The notes beneath the pieces are model-generated. The model searched no databases and was not told the DNA's origin. It was given only the letters and a program-made list of their open reading frames with translations. A stretch of DNA of 64,000 nt from Gammaproteobacteria bacterium. GTDB taxonomy: Bacteria > Pseudomonadota > Gammaproteobacteria > Burkholderiales > Burkholderiaceae_B. The translations under genes were made by a program, and so were the position numbers. The DNA is taken from contig JAHIXK010000010.1 in assembly GCA_018815245.1 (NCBI GenBank), positions 1 to 64,000 on the forward strand, read 5' to 3'. Positions 61,420-64,000 of this stretch are shown piece by piece. Position 1 is the first letter of the stretch, and the number at the start of each line of letters is the position of its first letter.

Positions 61420-63492
61420 TTAAAAATCGACCTGCAGTTCAACCAGCAACATGCGTCCCGGTGCTGGCACGCGGCCAATCGTACTTACGTCCACACCGCG
61501 GAAAAAATACTGCTCGTCAAACAGGTTGTTGATCCCGAAACCCAGGTTCATGTTCTTGCCTTGGCCAATCGGAAAATCGCGCCCCACACGCGCATTCACC
61601 AAGGTGTAGGCAGGCAACTCGCCGGCGCTTCCGTTGGCGGTTTCAGCCTGTGTGTTGGCTGAATCGCTGAAGCTTTCAGAGACATACAAGGCATTTGCAC
61701 TGGCAGTCCATTTGTCAAACTTGTAAACAGCATCCAGCCCCAAATGGTGCGTCGGCGCATGGCGAAGTTCCTTGCCCCTGTCAGCGCCCGACAACTGCTC
61801 TGTGTCCAGGTAGGTGTAGCTCATGCCCAATTCGGTTTGGCTGTTCAGGTTCCAGCGACCTTCCAGCTCAACACCTTCCTGCCGTGTTTCCCCAAGGTTG
61901 CGAAATGCTCCAGTGTCGAAAACAATTTGGTCTTTGTAATCCACACGGAACAGGGTGGCCGCAATATTGGCTTGCGGGTTGATCTGCCAGCGTGAACCAA
62001 TTTCATAGTTTTCAGCCGTTTCATTGCCCACATCACCGCCGCGTGTAACCTGCGCGGTTTGCACCGGCACCAGCGAACGTTGCGCATTGGTAAACACATA
62101 CACGTTTTTCGTGGCTTGGTAACCCACGGTCAAACCGGGCAGCCATTCATCGGGGTTGTTCTGAAACTCGGCACCGGTGTTCAAATCGCGGTAGCGGGTT
62201 TCCACGTCTTCGTAACGAATACCCGGCGTTACTTTCAAACGGTCATCCATCAAGGCGATGGTGTCGCTAACGTAATACGCCATCGCCTTGGTGGTGAAGT
62301 CCCAGCGCCGGAACGGGTTCACCGCACCTGTTGCAAGTGTGGTGCGGCTTACGTCGAAGCGCACATCTTCTTCAACAAAACGTGCGCCTGCAATCACAGT
62401 GTGGTTGTCAATCTGCTTGGTGAACCGTGGTTCCGTGCCATGCACACTGAATACGCGGGGGGAATCGAGAATAAACGCGGGCGTTTGTGCGGGGTCATCC
62501 GAGAAAGTGGCTGACTGACTGAAGAAAAACGTGCGGTTGGCTTGGTGTGCAAAGTTGCGCCAGGTCAACTTGAAATCATCGGCAAACGAATGGTTCCAGG
62601 TGAAAGTGCCACGCCACATGTCAGCGTCATACGCGTCAAATGGCTTTTGCGACTGGTTGGGGTTTTGATCATAGGCTGTGGGACTCAAAGCACCGGGCAA
62701 TTCAGCCTTCACCTCGTAGTACTGCAACTGTGCTTTGAAATCGTTGTTGGGGTTCAGGTAATACTCGCCATCCACAATGAAGTTGCGCACTTCGGTGTCA
62801 GAACGATCACGCTGGCCCTTGCCATCCACAATATTGGCCTGAAACTGCAAACCGAGGTCTTCACGCACAAAGCCGCCAATACGGTAGTACGTGTCTGTCA
62901 GCATATTGCCGGTTTCTTCCGAAATTTGAAGGCGCTCGCGAAAAGTTTGGCTGGTTTTTGCAGGAATGGGCTTGGTCACCAAATTCAGCACACCGCCCAC
63001 GTTGTTCGGGCCGTAATGAACAGCGGCACCGCCACGAACCAAATCCACCGCTTCAAGGCTGGGCAGGGTAACCGGGAACAGCGACAGACCCACATTGGTG
63101 TAGGGGCCAATCGCAATCGGGTAACCATCCACCAGAATTTGCAAGCGCTCACTGCGCAAGGGGTTCAAACCACGCACACCAATGTTGGGCAAAATTCCGG
63201 TGCCGGTTTCATCCAGCACTTGAACACCCGGCACACGGCGCAAGGCATCTTCCAGGTTCAATGCACCACGCTCTTCCAGGTCTTCCTTTTCAAGCACAGT
63301 GCGCGCACCCGTGTAGGTTTTTACGCTGTCTTCGGTGGGTGGGCCCAACCAGTCGGATTGAACGGTAACGGGGGCCAGGCTTTCTGCGAAGGCTGTATTG
63401 CCCAAAGAAATGCAGACCAAGGCGACCGCCATGGACAGCGGTGAAACACAAGGACGTTGGCGTGAGTCGGCACGCACATCTAGAGAGGACAT
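61420..63492 (-). CDS. TonB-dependent siderophore/ferric receptor
   Basis: A 690-residue receptor: signal ending FAESLAPVTVQSD, plug domain (about 50-165: RRVPGVQVLDETGTGILPNIGVRG, then AAVHYGPNNVGGVLNLVTKP) and a barrel closing with LLVELQVDF. The sequence resembles FecA/ferric-siderophore receptors. AAGGAAA precedes the ATG; a Fur-like box lies about 20 bases further up, so it should be induced by low iron. Ligand likely a citrate-type siderophore, given the next gene. Confidence 0.87.
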   Translation of the reverse strand: MSSLDVRADSRQRPCVSPLSMAVALVCISLGNTAFAESLAPVTVQSDWLGPPTEDSVKTYTGARTVLEKEDLEERGALNLEDALRRVPGVQVLDETGTGILPNIGVRGLNPLRSERLQILVDGYPIAIGPYTNVGLSLFPVTLPSLEAVDLVRGGAAVHYGPNNVGGVLNLVTKPIPAKTSQTFRERLQISEETGNMLTDTYYRIGGFVREDLGLQFQANIVDGKGQRDRSDTEVRNFIVDGEYYLNPNNDFKAQLQYYEVKAELPGALSPTAYDQNPNQSQKPFDAYDADMWRGTFTWNHSFADDFKLTWRNFAHQANRTFFFSQSATFSDDPAQTPAFILDSPRVFSVHGTEPRFTKQIDNHTVIAGARFVEEDVRFDVSRTTLATGAVNPFRRWDFTTKAMAYYVSDTIALMDDRLKVTPGIRYEDVETRYRDLNTGAEFQNNPDEWLPGLTVGYQATKNVYVFTNAQRSLVPVQTAQVTRGGDVGNETAENYEIGSRWQINPQANIAATLFRVDYKDQIVFDTGAFRNLGETRQEGVELEGRWNLNSQTELGMSYTYLDTEQLSGADRGKELRHAPTHHLGLDAVYKFDKWTASANALYVSESFSDSANTQAETANGSAGELPAYTLVNARVGRDFPIGQGKNMNLGFGINNLFDEQYFFRGVDVSTIGRVPAPGRMLLVELQVDF

Positions 63493-63513
63493 TGCGGTTT
63501 CCTTTTAATAATA

Positions 63514-63532
63514 AAAATCATTCTCATTATCG
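63514..63532 (-). promoter_or_regulatory. Fur-like box of the TonB receptor gene
   Basis: AAAATCATTCTCATTATCG fits the Fur repeat pattern, 22 bases before the receptor start. Confidence 0.65.
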
Positions 63533-63659
63533 TTAATTTTACCGATTGTTTGTTGTACCTCGCGCATAAAAACAATTTTTTTCTCGAGTTCTGGCCTATC
63601 ACCCCCATTCCGAGCGATGAATTGTTAAATATTTTGAAGTCTCATTTTATTTAATGTTA

Positions 63660-63678
63660 ATATTAATCATTCTCATTT
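63660..63678 (+). promoter_or_regulatory. Fur-like box of the SbnG-like gene
   Basis: ATATTAATCATTCTCATTT, 14 bases before the ATG at 63692; it shares ATCATTCTCATT with the box at 63514. Confidence 0.6.
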
Positions 63679-63691
63679 ACATAAGTAGAAA

Positions 63692-64000
63692 ATGATCCAA
63701 CCCACCCTGTTGACCAACCCAGCGCGCAGCAAATCGCCCTGGCTGGGCTTGCTGAATTCCCTGCCATCCCCGCTGATCGTCGACATGATTGCCCAGTGCA
63801 ACTACGACTTCATCATCATCGACACCGAGCACGTGCTGCTCGACGAGAACACCCTGCGCGAATGCATACAAACCTGTCGGCACCACCACTGCATTGCCTT
63901 GGTACGCGTTGCAGAAATTCGCCCCAACTTGATTGGCAAGGTGCTGGATGCCGGGGCCATGGGCATTGTGTTGTCACGCGCAGAAACAGCAGATCAAATT
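63692..64000 (+). CDS. HpcH/HpaI-aldolase-fold enzyme, probably SbnG-like citrate synthase (3' end missing)
   Basis: The first 103 residues of a gene cut by the window end. They show the HpaI aldolase fold: WLGLLNSLPSPLIVDMIAQCNYDFIIIDTEH is split around the metal-site IIDTEH, followed by ALVRVAE and GKVLDAGAMGIVLS. In siderophore loci this family includes SbnG, which makes citrate for staphyloferrin B. The Fur-like box just upstream and the divergent TonB receptor support that reading over a sugar-acid aldolase. Confidence 0.72.
   Translation, partial: MIQPTLLTNPARSKSPWLGLLNSLPSPLIVDMIAQCNYDFIIIDTEHVLLDENTLRECIQTCRHHHCIALVRVAEIRPNLIGKVLDAGAMGIVLSRAETADQI

Noticed and set aside
62542-63444. 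300-codon open frame on the plus strand
   Set aside because: Antisense to the TonB receptor plug and barrel; no motif, composition of a reverse shadow.

Overview
The window looks like chromosomal DNA of an aerobic betaproteobacterium of the Burkholderiales. The gene content (PQQ alcohol oxidation, a TAXI-type TRAP transporter, a tungsten-type aldehyde oxidoreductase, many TonB and heme proteins, flagellin at the edge) suggests something close to Limnobacter, but that genus call is an inference from gene content only. I see no rRNA, tRNA, CRISPR array, insertion sequence or phage gene.

Layout. 1-185: 5' end of a flagellin gene and its leader. 186-6127: thioesterase, chromate transporter, then a Baeyer-Villiger monooxygenase / diiron protein / SDR operon facing a TetR regulator across a 20-bp palindrome. 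6179-10861: one very large hybrid sensor kinase. 10927-13971: a lipoprotein gene and a four-gene operon of unknown function built on a MotA/TolQ/ExbB channel and an ExbD-like protein. 14088-17654: TonB receptor plus a metallo-beta-lactamase-fold protein that lacks the usual histidines. 17863-23322: NarX/NarL-type two-component pair, then a TAXI-TRAP transporter operon with DUF1850. 23323-23847: non-coding stretch with a large inverted repeat.

23848-44723 is the core of the window: aldehyde:ferredoxin oxidoreductase operon (aor), MoxJ-like binding protein and cytochrome c-550 PedF, an AcoR-type sigma-54 activator, a porin, pqqABCDE plus an ABC exporter, a FadL-type channel, a PQQ alcohol dehydrogenase with the Asp-x-Asp lanthanide signature, and SoxH-like/SoxYZ-like quinoprotein relay proteins. 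At least seven transcription units here carry -24/-12 (GG-N10-GC) promoters. Most also carry a related 16-17 bp element, consensus TGTYNCAAA(A)mTGnnAC, about 30-130 bp upstream. I infer one sigma-54 regulon in which alcohols enter through porin/FadL, are oxidised in the periplasm by the PQQ enzyme, pass electrons to PedF, and the aldehydes are oxidised in the cytoplasm by the tungsten enzyme.

44790-50474: ModE-like regulator, LysR / tartrate(malate) dehydrogenase / AEC permease, MFS transporter and a 51-residue protein. 50633-52417: a second PQQ dehydrogenase with a Gly in place of the catalytic Asp. 52410-64000: iron island with Fur-like boxes: DUF1513 / imelysin / diheme oxidoreductase / imelysin operon, DUF3649-PepSY-DUF3325 operon, a pentaheme cytochrome, a TonB receptor, and the start of an SbnG-like (HpaI-fold) gene that probably opens a siderophore cluster beyond the window.
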